Shown: in pieces, positions 46,638 through 55,551 of the stretch
Position numbering within the stretch: position 1 is the first letter of the stretch
How the letters are laid out: each line of letters opens with the position of its first letter
DNA from: Saccharopolyspora montiporae
GTDB taxonomy: Bacteria; Actinomycetota; Actinomycetes; Mycobacteriales; Pseudonocardiaceae
Direction of reading: 5' to 3'
Length of the DNA: 64,000 nt
NCBI RefSeq assembly: GCF_015209505.1
Contig: NZ_JADEYC010000018.1
Coordinates: forward strand, 186,001 to 250,000
Position numbers and translations under genes: made by a program
Notes under the pieces: generated by a model
Told to the model about the DNA's origin: nothing
What the model saw: only the letters and a program-made list of their open reading frames with translations
Database searches by the model: none

Positions 46638-46964
46638 ATGTCGCGAAGTGCGGTCGCCGGACTGGCAACGGGATTGTTGCTGCTGATCGCACCGCCCGGT
46701 TGGGCGGACTCCGCGGACGCCCCCGCTGCCGCGCCCGGGGATCGGGTGGCCGCGGCTTCGGCGCCGCCGGCCGGTTCCGCACCCGTGGGCATCGATGGAT
46801 TCCCCCGTGCCCAGGAGTCGCAACAGCCCGCTGATCAGCAGGGGCCGACCGATCGCCAGCGATTCACCTTCGGCATCGCCGGAATCGTGCTGATCGGTGC
46901 GGTGCTGCTCAGCCGGAAGGCGCGCAAGAAACCGGTCTTGTTCATGGAGTGGAAGAAGAAGTAG
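46638..46964 (+). CDS. Small exported membrane-anchored protein, 108 aa
   Basis: A signal peptide (MSRSAVAGLATGLLLLIAPP, cleavage near GWA-DS) leads to an alanine/proline-rich exported stretch (~25-75). One transmembrane helix (FGIAGIVLIGAVLL, ~79-94) then precedes a basic tail RKARKKPVLFMEWKKK. GGAGACGAGG lies upstream of the ATG; a GTG at 46635 is possible. The layout is like that of the protein at 10794. No family recognised. Confidence 0.6.
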   Translation: MSRSAVAGLATGLLLLIAPPGWADSADAPAAAPGDRVAAASAPPAGSAPVGIDGFPRAQESQQPADQQGPTDRQRFTFGIAGIVLIGAVLLSRKARKKPVLFMEWKKK

Positions 46965-48014
46965 CGCTACCGGTTCGATTCGGTTCGTTGCGAACTGTTT
47001 CTTCGGGGGATTTGCGCCGCGGGCTGGACCTGGCGGCGAACCTGTGGGATTTTCACAACTGATCGCGTGCGCGTGTCTAGCGATCTCCGCGGAACAGCCG
47101 CGGTCGCCGGATTCGCGCACGACCGGGGTTGCAAGCCCCCTCAGACGTGGGCCGGCATCGGGAAGCCCCCCGACCGGTGCCGGCCCACACCCTGGAACTC
47201 CGCTTTCTGCCGGATGCGCCAGGACTGCGAAAAATCCCGTTTGTCCGGTATTTGCGCCGCTGTCCTTCGCCCGGGCATAAGTCGGATCGCCCGTTCGTCG
47301 CAGACCGAGCGCCGGTGATCTCCCGCGCTGCCTGTTGCGCGGCGGTGGTTCGCATGTTGGGGCACGATGGGCCGCACATGAATAGCGCCCCAGTCCCGCA
47401 GGCAGTCGGCAGCCCACCCGATCCGGAACGTGCGAGCTGCGGTGCCGCGCTGCGGTGCGCGACTCGGCGGCCGGAGGGGGAGACCTGCTCCGGTGCGCGC
47501 GCGGCGCCTCCCCTTCCCGGTGACCTGCGGGTTCTGGATTCACCGCGGTCGGCCTCCCCGGGGATGCGCTACACTGAGTGTGCGGAACGTACTCCGAGCA
47601 TCCCCGGATCGGGGGTTAGTGCTGCGAGTGCGCTGACTGTGCGTCAGGCCCGGTCGATCCTGCTCCGGCGCCCCGGCAACCCCGGGCAGCGCGTGCGGAG
47701 CTCCGGCGCACCTCGCTGCGCCGCACCCGGTACCGCCGCTGCTCGCACCCGGGCAGTACCCGCTCCCGCGCAGCAGCGCAGCGGTGCCGGGCGGACCGAT
47801 GCCCTCCGGCAGACCGCGGTGCCGAATCCGCCCACCGCGGTGGACGTCGGCCGTGCGGTGCCCCATCGGGCTCGGCGCGCAGGTCCGGAACCCGATGCGC
47901 TCCGGATCCGCGCCGCGCTGCGACCGCGGGGCGGCCGGTTACCGGTCGGTGTGCGCGACAGGTAAGGGCGAGATGCTCGCCGGAGGAGACTCTCTGCACG
48001 TCGGGAGGCGTGGC
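46965..48014. other. Gene-poor region with strong hairpins
   Basis: About 1,050 bases with open frames only of the kind expected by chance in GC-rich DNA. The first 120 bases are lower in G+C than the rest. Hairpins lie at 47124-47139 (GGGGTT-GCA-AGCCCC is the core) and 47147-47188. A TACACT hexamer at about 47570 could be a -10 box. A non-coding RNA or leader of the M20 gene is conceivable; nothing further can be supported. Confidence 0.5.
47147..47188. terminator. Long hairpin, possible terminator
   Basis: GTGGGCCGGCATCGG (47147-47161) pairs with CCGGTGCCGGCCCAC (47174-47188) over 15 bases with one wobble and a 12-base loop. It lies 180 bases after the small exported protein gene, so it could end that transcript, or be part of a structured RNA. 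Confidence 0.55.
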
Positions 48015-49388
48015 GTGGCCGTGGTGGATGCGCGAGGCCCGGAACCGGGCCGGTCGCCGGAAGGCGGTTCTGCACAGGACGAGGAACAGGACCCGAGCGG
48101 GCGTGCGGAGCTGCCAAGAGGTGTGCTCGCAGCGGCCACCGGGGATCCGGGGATGCCGCTGCCCGGTGCTCCCGCGGTCGAGCCGCCTCTCGCCGATCTC
48201 GGCTCCGGTCGCGGTCCGTCCTGGCTGGACGACTGGATCGGCGCGAACGTCGATCGGGTGCGTGCCTGGCGGCGGCACCTGCACGCCAACCCCGAGCTCT
48301 CCCGCGGTGAGCACAAGACCACGACCTTCCTGGTGGACGAGCTCACCAGGCTCGGCCTGTCCCCGCAGGTGCTGCCCGGCGGAACCGGGCTGATCTGCGA
48401 CATCGAGGGTGATGACTCCGAGCCCGGGCCGACCGTGGCGCTGCGCGCGGACATCGATGCGCTCCCGCTCGCCGAATCCTCCGGGCTGCCGTACGCCTCC
48501 ACGGTGGACGGAGCCGCGCACGCCTGCGGGCACGACGCGCACACGGCGATCATGCTGGGCACCGCGCTCGCGCTCGCCCAGGCGCCGCGGCTGCCCGGCC
48601 GGGTGCGGATGATCTTCCAGCCGGCCGAGGAAGTCATGCCCGGCGGGGCGCTGGACGTGCTCGCGGCGGGCGGGCTGGACGGCGTGGACCGGATCTTCGG
48701 CCTGCACTGCGATCCGCGGCTGCCGGTGGGCCAGGTCGGGACCCGCGTCGGTGCCATCACCTCGGCCGCCGATCTGCTGGAGGTGCGGCTGAGTTCGCCG
48801 GGTGGGCACACCTCGCGCCCGCACCTGACAGCCGATCTGGTGCACGCGCTGGGCACGCTCATCACCGACCTGCCGACCCTGCTGTCCCGCCGCGTCGACC
48901 CGCGGACCGGGACCGTGCTGACCTGGGGCGCGGTGCACTCCGGCGAGGCGCCCAACGCCATCCCGCAGAACGGCGTGCTGACCGGAACGCTGCGCACCGC
49001 CGACCGGGACACCTGGGCCACGATGGAGCGGCTCACCGACGAGCTGGTGGGCAGCCTGCTCGCGCCGCTGGGCGTCGGGTACGACCTGCACCACCTGCGC
49101 GGAGTGCCGCCGGTGGTCAACGAGGCGACCAGCACGGATCTGCTCAGCACGGCGGTCGTCCGCGCCGCGGGCGAGGACGCGCTGACCGGTACCGCCCAGT
49201 CCTCCGGAGGCGAGGACTTCGGCTGGTACCTCGAACACGTGCCGGGTTCGTTCGCCCGGCTCGGCGTGCACTCCGGGGACGGTCCGGTCCAGGACCTGCA
49301 CCAACCGGCGTTCTGGCTGGACGAGCGCGCGCTGGTCGTGGGGATCCGGACGATGGTGCACGCTGCCGGGCTGAGCCTGCGCAGGTGA
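48015..49388 (+). CDS. amiA: M20-family amidohydrolase
   Basis: A 457-residue metallo-amidohydrolase homologous to mycobacterial AmiA1/AmiB1 and N-acyl amino acid hydrolases. The metal ligands are in ACGHDAHTAIMLG and FQPAEEVMPGG, with a dimerisation insert (SSPGGHTSRPHLTADLVHALG). The catalytic domain begins at ~residue 75 (LDDWIGANVDRVRAWRRHLHANPELS), so the first ~70 residues form an unusual Gly/Pro-rich extension. The GTG at 48015 is chosen because GGGAGG lies before it. Substrate not known. Confidence 0.88.
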   Translation: MAVVDARGPEPGRSPEGGSAQDEEQDPSGRAELPRGVLAAATGDPGMPLPGAPAVEPPLADLGSGRGPSWLDDWIGANVDRVRAWRRHLHANPELSRGEHKTTTFLVDELTRLGLSPQVLPGGTGLICDIEGDDSEPGPTVALRADIDALPLAESSGLPYASTVDGAAHACGHDAHTAIMLGTALALAQAPRLPGRVRMIFQPAEEVMPGGALDVLAAGGLDGVDRIFGLHCDPRLPVGQVGTRVGAITSAADLLEVRLSSPGGHTSRPHLTADLVHALGTLITDLPTLLSRRVDPRTGTVLTWGAVHSGEAPNAIPQNGVLTGTLRTADRDTWATMERLTDELVGSLLAPLGVGYDLHHLRGVPPVVNEATSTDLLSTAVVRAAGEDALTGTAQSSGGEDFGWYLEHVPGSFARLGVHSGDGPVQDLHQPAFWLDERALVVGIRTMVHAAGLSLRR

Positions 49389-49462
49389 GTTGCGATCGCC
49401 CGATCGTGCGGTCGTCGGTGCCGTCCTGCATCTGCGGTCGGGGTATCGCCCTCTTGTAGGGC

Positions 49463-50092
49463 ATGGATACGACGACGATCGCTGAGGCGGAGAACCCGGA
49501 GCTGGCGGCCCGGGGATTGCACGGTGCCGTAGTCCGGCGTGATGCCGAGGAACTGATCGGTGCGGCGGAGCTGGCGCTGGCGCTGCGGGACGGCGTCTGG
49601 CGCGAGCTGTGGAGCGGGGTGGTCGCACCGGAGGGGCGGGCGCACGATCCCCGAACTGTGGCGGCAGCGGCGCTGCTGCGCACCGGACCGCATTCGGTCC
49701 TGTCCGGGACGACCGCAGCGGCGATGCACGGCTGCACGGCCGCGGCCGATCACGTGGTGCACGTGACCGTGCCCTATGACCGCGAGTTGCGGTCGATGCC
49801 GGGACTCGCGGTGCACAACGCGTGGATCAGGGAGCGCGACATCGTCGAGCTCGACGGATTGCGCTGCCAAGCTCTGGACGTCGCGCTCTGCGAGCTGCTG
49901 TGCACCGGTCCGAAGCGCACGGCGCTGGCCTGCCTGGAACAGGCGCTGCAGGACCTCGCCGGGCACGGCGAGCAGTTCCGCGCCCTCGTCTCCCGCAGGC
50001 TCGACGAACGCCGCGACCGCCGGGGAACGCGTCGCGGGGCCGATCTGCTGGCCCTGGCCTGGTCGGCTCCGCTCGGTGCGGAGGCCGCGTGA
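49463..50092 (+). CDS. AbiEi-like antitoxin/DUF559-family N-terminal protein
   Basis: A 209-residue protein. An N-terminal winged-helix-like part (HGAVVRRDAEELIGAAELALALRDGVWREL) and LLRTGPHSVLSGTTAAAMHGC resemble the actinobacterial AbiEi-type proteins that often carry a C-terminal DUF559 endonuclease-like domain. That domain is absent here. No AbiEii-type nucleotidyltransferase toxin is adjacent. It may be an orphan antitoxin or a regulator. ATG start with no strong ribosome site. Confidence 0.6.
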   Translation: MDTTTIAEAENPELAARGLHGAVVRRDAEELIGAAELALALRDGVWRELWSGVVAPEGRAHDPRTVAAAALLRTGPHSVLSGTTAAAMHGCTAAADHVVHVTVPYDRELRSMPGLAVHNAWIRERDIVELDGLRCQALDVALCELLCTGPKRTALACLEQALQDLAGHGEQFRALVSRRLDERRDRRGTRRGADLLALAWSAPLGAEAA

Positions 50093-50154
50093 TGCGGCCG
50101 GCTGGGCTCGCGCACGTCGAGCAGCTGCGTGCGGTGCCCGTGCCCGTGGGCGGT

Positions 50155-51624
50155 TCAGCCGGTCTGCCGGTACCAGCCGGCGGCGCGGGCGTCCTCGCGT
50201 GCGGCCGCGAAGCGGGCGACCAGGTCCGCGTACCGCTCGTGGTGCGCCGGATCGGGTTCGACGGGCGTGGCGGTGTCGACGACCTCGGCGGCCACTGCGG
50301 TGAGCTCGTGCCCATCGAGCACGGACAGCGCGGTCAGCGCGGCACCGCGCGCACCCGCCTGCTCGTCTGTGGTGCGCACCACGGGCAGCCCGGTGATGTC
50401 GGCGATGATCTGCCGCCACAGCGGGCTCGTCGAACCGCCGCCGGTCAGCCGCAGCTCGGTCGGCCGCGCGTCCGAGCTGTGCAGGCAGTCGTGGATGACC
50501 GCAGCCAGTCCCTCCAGGCAGGCGCGGGCGATCTCCGCCGGTCCGTGGTCCAGGCGCAGGCCGTGCACGCTGCCTCGCGCGGCCGGGTCGTAGAACGGTG
50601 CGCGTTCCCCGCCCGGCGACAGGTACGGCAGCACCAGGAGCCCGCCGCTCCCCGGTTCGGCCCGGCCGGCCAGTTCGGTCAGCTGCCCGGGGCCCGGCGA
50701 ACCGAGCGCTCGGCAGGCCCAGTCCACCACCTCGGTCCCGGCCAGCGTGGCGTTGGCCAGCATCCAGCGGCCCGGCATCGGGGTGCGCAGTTGCATGCCG
50801 GTCCGGGCCGCGCCCGGATCATCGGTGATCGTGCCGGTGCACAGCGTCGTGCCGAGGATGCTGCACGCCTGACCCGGCTCGGTGGCTCCGGCGCCGAGCG
50901 CGGTGGAGACCACGTCGTAGGAGCCGAGTACGACCGGAGTCCCCGCGGGCAGGCCGACCCGGTCGGCGGTGGCCGGGTGCAGCGCGGCCACGCGGTCCGG
51001 GCCGTCGAGCACGTCTGGCAGCAGCCGCCGGGCCCAGTCGAGGCCGAGCAGTTCCAGGATCTCGGTGGAGTACTGGCCGGTCCGGCTGTCCAGGAACGGG
51101 TTGCACGCTTCGGACACGTCCCAGCCGGTGGTTCCGGTCAGCCGGTGGAACAGCCAGCTCCCGCAGCTGAGCAGGTGGTCTGCGGCGGCGACGCGGGCGG
51201 GCTCGTGCTCGGCGAGCCAGGTCAACTGCGCGTGGGCCAACCCGCCGAAGCCGACCGATCCGTTCATCGCGCGCACCTGGTCCAGCAGTCCGGCCCCGGC
51301 CCAGTGCGCGGCGATGTCGCCGGCGCGGGCGTCGTTCCACAGCAGCGCGGGACCGGTGGGTCGCCCGGCCCGGTCCACCAGCCAGCAGCCGTCGCCCTGC
51401 GCGGTGATCCCGATGGCGCGGACCGGGTCGTCCAGGCCGGCGGCCAGTTCGGCCACCGTGTCGGCGACGGCGGTCCAGACCTCGTCCATGTCCTGCTCGG
51501 CCCAGGTGGGTTCCGGGTGGTGCACCCGGGTCGGGCGGCGCACGACCGCCAGCTCGGTCCCGTCCGCGGTGTAGGCGACGCTCTTCACCACCGAGGTGCC
51601 CGCGTCGATGCCGATGGTGATCAC
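50155..51624 (-). CDS. FGGY-family carbohydrate kinase
   Basis: A 489-residue sugar or polyol kinase of the xylulokinase/erythritol kinase type. The first phosphate motif is GIDAGTSVVKS, ATP-binding loops include GITAQGDGCWL and SILGTTLCTGTI, and RLTGGGSTSPLWRQIIADITG is the C-terminal adenosine motif. The GTG at 51624 has AGGAGG upstream. It is divergent from a HAD phosphatase and a second FGGY kinase, with a 14-base palindrome between them. Substrate unknown. Confidence 0.88.
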   Translation of the reverse strand: MITIGIDAGTSVVKSVAYTADGTELAVVRRPTRVHHPEPTWAEQDMDEVWTAVADTVAELAAGLDDPVRAIGITAQGDGCWLVDRAGRPTGPALLWNDARAGDIAAHWAGAGLLDQVRAMNGSVGFGGLAHAQLTWLAEHEPARVAAADHLLSCGSWLFHRLTGTTGWDVSEACNPFLDSRTGQYSTEILELLGLDWARRLLPDVLDGPDRVAALHPATADRVGLPAGTPVVLGSYDVVSTALGAGATEPGQACSILGTTLCTGTITDDPGAARTGMQLRTPMPGRWMLANATLAGTEVVDWACRALGSPGPGQLTELAGRAEPGSGGLLVLPYLSPGGERAPFYDPAARGSVHGLRLDHGPAEIARACLEGLAAVIHDCLHSSDARPTELRLTGGGSTSPLWRQIIADITGLPVVRTTDEQAGARGAALTALSVLDGHELTAVAAEVVDTATPVEPDPAHHERYADLVARFAAAREDARAAGWYRQTG

Positions 51625-51677
51625 CGGAGACCTCCTGCTCGTCCGTGCGGGCGAGCACCGCGTCGTGCCGCCTCGAC

Positions 51678-51691
51678 GAGGATTATCACAG
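51678..51691. promoter_or_regulatory. Putative operator of sugar module
   Basis: ACAGC-ATTT-GCTGT is a perfect dyad in an unusually AT-rich stretch (51670-51735) between the two divergent transcripts. On the plus strand TTCAAG (51699-51704) and TTATAT (51722-51727) are 17 bases apart and could be the promoter of the HAD gene. The DeoR protein at 53969 is the likely binder. Confidence 0.55.
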
Positions 51692-51784
51692 CATTTGCTG
51701 TTAATAATTTCAAGAATGATGTTATATTTGCACTCAGGTGTGACATCACCGGCCTCGACCGGATCGCCCGCAGGAGGAAGCGAC

Positions 51785-52492
51785 GTGCCGGACCAACCCC
51801 AGGACGCAGCCGACCGGATCGAGCTGGTGCTGCTCGACGTCGGCGGCCCGATCTACGACGACGCGGCGTACCGGGACGCGCTGCTGGCGGCGGTCCGCGA
51901 GCTGGTCGCGGAGAACGGCGGCGCCGTCGACGACGACGAGTTCCAGCGGATCTACGACGAGCGCAGGCAGGCCCAGGGCGGATCGCTGCGCACCGCCGTG
52001 GCGGAGCGGTTCCTCACCGCGCAGGATCGGCAGCGGCTCTCCGACCGCGCCGAGTCCTACTGGGAATACCCGCCGACGGCGCTGCACCCGGACGTGCTCC
52101 CGGCGCTCCGGCAGCTCGCGGGGCGCTTCCGCATCGCGATCGTGGCAAACCAGCGCGCGGTCGTGGTGGACGCGCTGCGCCGCGACGGCGTGGCCGCGCA
52201 CGTCGACATCTGGGCGATCTCCGAAGTGGTCGGCGCCGAAAAACCCGATCCGGAGATCTTCCGCTACGCCTTGCGCGAGGCCGGGGTATCCGCGAGCAAC
52301 GCCGTACACGTCGGCAATCGGCTGGACACCGACGTGCGCGGGGCGCAGCGTGTGGGAGTGCGCACCGTGTGGGTGGTCCGCGGTGAGGCTCCACCGCGCC
52401 CCACCGCCGAGCAGCTGGCCGAACCGGACATCGCCATCGACTCGCTGGCCGAGCTCCCCGCTGCGCTGGCCGCCCTGCAGGAGCGGACGTGA
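51785..52492 (+). CDS. HAD-family hydrolase
   Basis: A 235-residue haloacid dehalogenase-type phosphatase. Motif I is VLLDVGGPIYDD (nucleophile Asp near residue 18; the usual DxD is DVG, so the second Asp is missing), motif II is IVANQR, motif III is EVVGAEKPDPEIFRYAL and motif IV is HVGNRLDTDVRGAQRVG. Replacement of the second Asp of motif I is typical of non-phosphatase HAD members or altered chemistry. GTG at 51785 has AGGAGG upstream; overlaps the next kinase by 4 bases. Confidence 0.85.
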   Translation: MPDQPQDAADRIELVLLDVGGPIYDDAAYRDALLAAVRELVAENGGAVDDDEFQRIYDERRQAQGGSLRTAVAERFLTAQDRQRLSDRAESYWEYPPTALHPDVLPALRQLAGRFRIAIVANQRAVVVDALRRDGVAAHVDIWAISEVVGAEKPDPEIFRYALREAGVSASNAVHVGNRLDTDVRGAQRVGVRTVWVVRGEAPPRPTAEQLAEPDIAIDSLAELPAALAALQERT

Positions 52493-53949
52493 TCGCGCAA
52501 CCCGACCCGGTGGGCGAGCTCGTCGCGGGCGTCGACGTGGCGACCGCGAACGTCCGGGTCCAGGTGCACGATCCGTTCGGGACGGTGGTGGCCGCCGCCG
52601 CGCGCCCGTTGCCCGCCGTCCAGCGCTCGGCCGACGGGCGTGCCGAACAGGACGCGGCCGCGTGGTGGCCCGCAGTGCGGGACTGCTTGGCCGAGTGCTG
52701 CGCAGCGCTCGGGTCGCGCAGCGGTTCGATCACCTCGCTGGCGATCTCGGCCACCTCGGGCACCGTGGTGCCCGTCGACGCGGCCGGTGCACCCACCGGA
52801 CCCGCGCTCATGTACGACGACCGCAGGGCGGTGCACCAGGCGCGACTGGCGCGCGAGACCGGTGCCGAGCGCTGGCGCCGAACGGGAATCGTGCCCTCGG
52901 CCGGGTCCGGGCTGGCGCGCATCGGATGGCTCGCCGAGAACCTGCCTCCGGAGACCGCCCGCTTCTGCCACACCCCGGACCTGCTCGGCCGGATGCTCGT
53001 CGACCATCCGGTGGCGGTCGATACCAGCCACGCGCTCAAGAGCGGTTACGACGCGGTGCGCGGGGAGTGGGCGCACGAGGTCTTCGACGCGCTCGGTGTT
53101 CCGTCTGCGATGCTGCCCGTCGTGGTGCGCCCGACCGAGGTGCTCGGCGAGGTCGGGGCGGATGCGTCCGCGGTGACCGGGCTCCCGGTGGGTTGCGCGG
53201 TGCGCGCGGGAATGACGGACGGTTGCGCGGGCCAGTTGGCTTGCGGCGCAGTCGATCTCGGTCAGTTCGTCACCGTGCTCGGCACGACCCTGGTGCTCAA
53301 GGGGGTGTCCGCTGAGCTCGTGCACGATCCGACCGGGGCCGTGTACAGCCACCTGCACCCGGATGGCAGCTGGTTGCCGGGCGGCGCGGCGAACGTCGGC
53401 GGCGCCGCACTGTCCGATGTGGATCCCGGAGAGCTGGCTGCGCTGGATCGCGCTGCGGCGCAACGAGGTCCGTCCACCGCGGTGCAGTACCCGCTGCGCG
53501 GCACCGGTGAGCGTTTCCCGTTCCAGGCGGCCTCGGCCACGTCGTTCCTGTTGTCCGAACCGGTGGACCGGGTCGACGAGCACCGGTCCCGACTGGAAGG
53601 CATCGCCTTCAGCGAGCGACTGGCCCTGCAGCGGCTCGCCGACCTCGGTGCGCCGGCCACCGGCCCGATCCGCACCGCGGGCGGTGGGGCGCGCAGCCAG
53701 GAGTGGTGCCGGATCCGGGCCAGCGTGTTGGAGCGGCCGGTGCTGCGGGTCCCCGGTGCGGGCACCGCGGTGGGAGCCGCTCTCCTGGCCGCGACCGGTT
53801 CGCTGTACCCCGACCTCAGCTCCGCGGCGGCGGCCATGGTTCGACCGGGAGCCGAAGTCGAGCCGGTCGCCGCTGACATCCCGCCGCTGCGGGACAACTA
53901 CCTGCAGTTCGTGGCGGAACTGCGCGCGCGGGGGTGGTTGGTGGACTGA
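52489..53949 (+). CDS. FGGY-family carbohydrate kinase, second copy
   Basis: A 486-residue FGGY kinase, distinct from the divergent one. Motifs: GVDVATANVRVQVHD (first phosphate loop, degenerate at the GT), AISATSGTVVPVDAAG, GMTDGCAGQLACG and RTAGGGARSQEWCRIRASVLE. Its ATG/GTG overlaps the HAD stop. HAD, this kinase and the DeoR regulator read as one locus. Substrate unknown. Confidence 0.86.
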   Translation: MIAQPDPVGELVAGVDVATANVRVQVHDPFGTVVAAAARPLPAVQRSADGRAEQDAAAWWPAVRDCLAECCAALGSRSGSITSLAISATSGTVVPVDAAGAPTGPALMYDDRRAVHQARLARETGAERWRRTGIVPSAGSGLARIGWLAENLPPETARFCHTPDLLGRMLVDHPVAVDTSHALKSGYDAVRGEWAHEVFDALGVPSAMLPVVVRPTEVLGEVGADASAVTGLPVGCAVRAGMTDGCAGQLACGAVDLGQFVTVLGTTLVLKGVSAELVHDPTGAVYSHLHPDGSWLPGGAANVGGAALSDVDPGELAALDRAAAQRGPSTAVQYPLRGTGERFPFQAASATSFLLSEPVDRVDEHRSRLEGIAFSERLALQRLADLGAPATGPIRTAGGGARSQEWCRIRASVLERPVLRVPGAGTAVGAALLAATGSLYPDLSSAAAAMVRPGAEVEPVAADIPPLRDNYLQFVAELRARGWLVD

Positions 53950-53968
53950 AATGCCCCGGTGTTGCGGG

Positions 53969-54748
53969 TCATTCGGCGATGCGCAGGTTCACCCCGGCCT
54001 CGACCAGCGCCGCGCGTTCGGTCTGCGGCAGGCCGGGATCGCTGAGCACCAGGTCGAACTCGGTCAGCGGTGCGAGCTCGTGCAGTGCCCGACGCTCGAA
54101 CTTGGTGTGGTCGACCAGCAGCACCCGGTGCGCCGCGGTGCGCATCAGCGCCCGCTTGACCTGGATCGTCTCCTGGGAGCGGTGCAGGCAGTGCCCGTCG
54201 ACCACGGCGGTGGTGGACATGAACAGCACGTCGGAGCGCAGCGTTGTGGCCATGTCGGCGGTGTGCAGCCCGAGGAACGCGTCGTAGGAGGACCGGTAGT
54301 CGCCGCCGAGCCCGATCACCTGGATGCCCGGTTCCCCGCTGAGCCGGTTGATCACCGAGAGGAAGTTGGTGACCACGGTGCACGGTCCCCGCTCCGGGAG
54401 GCCGTCCGCGACTGCGAGCGCGGTCGTGCTGTCGTCGATCGCCACCACCTGGCCCGGTGCGACCAGGTCGAGCGCGTGCTCGGCGAGCCGGGACTTCTCC
54501 GCGGCGGCATCGGCCATCCGCGTGCGCACTGATCCCTCCAGCAGGGCGTTCGGCGCCGAGCTCGCGCCGCCGCGGACCTTGCGCACCCAGCCCTGCTGCT
54601 CCAGGACATCCAGATCGCGGTGGATCGTCATGGTGCTGACGCCGTGATCGGCGGCGAGCTGCTCGATCCGGACGAAACCGCTGTCCAGCGCCTCCCGTCG
54701 AATCCGCTCGCGGCGCCCCGCCTGCTGCGGGACCTCGGATTCGGTCAA
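53969..54748 (-). CDS. DeoR-family transcriptional regulator
   Basis: A 259-residue repressor. The N-terminal winged helix is RIEQLAADHGVSTMTIHRDLD with LEQQGWVRKVRGGA. The C-terminal sugar-phosphate sensor has VVAIDDSTTALAVADGLP and VVDGHCLH, and VLLVDHTKFERRALHELAPL is typical. TTG 54748 is chosen because GGAGGGACGGGG precedes it. It converges on the second kinase with 19 bases between, and probably represses the kinase/HAD divergent promoters. Confidence 0.9.
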   Translation of the reverse strand: MTESEVPQQAGRRERIRREALDSGFVRIEQLAADHGVSTMTIHRDLDVLEQQGWVRKVRGGASSAPNALLEGSVRTRMADAAAEKSRLAEHALDLVAPGQVVAIDDSTTALAVADGLPERGPCTVVTNFLSVINRLSGEPGIQVIGLGGDYRSSYDAFLGLHTADMATTLRSDVLFMSTTAVVDGHCLHRSQETIQVKRALMRTAAHRVLLVDHTKFERRALHELAPLTEFDLVLSDPGLPQTERAALVEAGVNLRIAE

Positions 54749-54902
54749 CCCCGTCCCTCCGCTACCGGATGTGCTGCCGATGCGTGATTCTGGCACGGGC
54801 TGCGCACCGTCCAGGGCGGACAGCCCGCCGGCAGGCAGCACGGGGCGGGCAGCACCCGAGCGGGCATCGCCCGAGCAGGCAGGCCGGGCTCCGGCCACGA
54901 GG

Positions 54903-55355
54903 TCACGGGCCGACGTTGCTGCACGGGCGGGTGCGCAGATCCTCCACGTAGTCGGCGGGCGCACCGGCGGCTTCGGCCGCGTCGGCGAGCACGCCGAGGT
55001 AGCGCGCCGAAGGAAGGCCGCCCTCGTAGGCGTCGAGCACGTACAGCCAGGCCAGCGTGGGGCCCTCCAGGGTGTGCACCCGGAGCCGGAGCTTCTTGTG
55101 CAGCCCCAGCTCGCCCCCTTCCCAGCTGTCCAGCTCCCGTTCATCCTCCGGGCTGACGTCGTAGAGCACGGTGAACACGTGCGAGTCGGGCTGCTCGGCG
55201 ATCGTGGCCAGCGCGCCTTCCCAGCCGTAGTCCTCGCCGCCGAAGGTCAGGCGCCAGTCCATCAGCCAACCGGTCCCGGCCATCGGGGAGTGCGGGGCCC
55301 GCTTCATCATCTGCGCGGCATCCATGTTGGATCCGTACGCGGCGTACAGAGGCAC
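54903..55355 (-). CDS. Gamma-glutamylcyclotransferase-like protein
   Basis: A 150-residue protein of the GGCT/AIG2 family. YAAYGSNMDAAQM is the substrate-binding YGSNM signature, and EDERELDSWEGGELGLHKKL holds the conserved acidic region. GTG start. Homologous genes lie next to lpdA in mycobacteria. Substrate unproven. Confidence 0.85.
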   Translation of the reverse strand: MPLYAAYGSNMDAAQMMKRAPHSPMAGTGWLMDWRLTFGGEDYGWEGALATIAEQPDSHVFTVLYDVSPEDERELDSWEGGELGLHKKLRLRVHTLEGPTLAWLYVLDAYEGGLPSARYLGVLADAAEAAGAPADYVEDLRTRPCSNVGP

Positions 55356-55551
55356 TCGGCCAGGGTAACGATCGCGCGTCCGGAGAGCGGACCGGATCAC
55401 GTCACGAAAGTGGGTAGCCGGGACTCCCGGGCCAGGCGTGTGTGCTGCACCACCCGGGCTCGGTGCGCTCGGTACCACCCGAATTGACCGGACCCGCCCC
55501 GCGTACGGTTGACCCGCGCCCACAAGGCAGGCGGATCCGGGAGGAGCGCAA

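Noticed and set aside
47129..47965. A 278-codon frame in the gene-poor region
   Set aside because: Sequence is Arg, Pro and Ala rich without motifs, has no ribosome site, and crosses the strong hairpin at 47147-47188.
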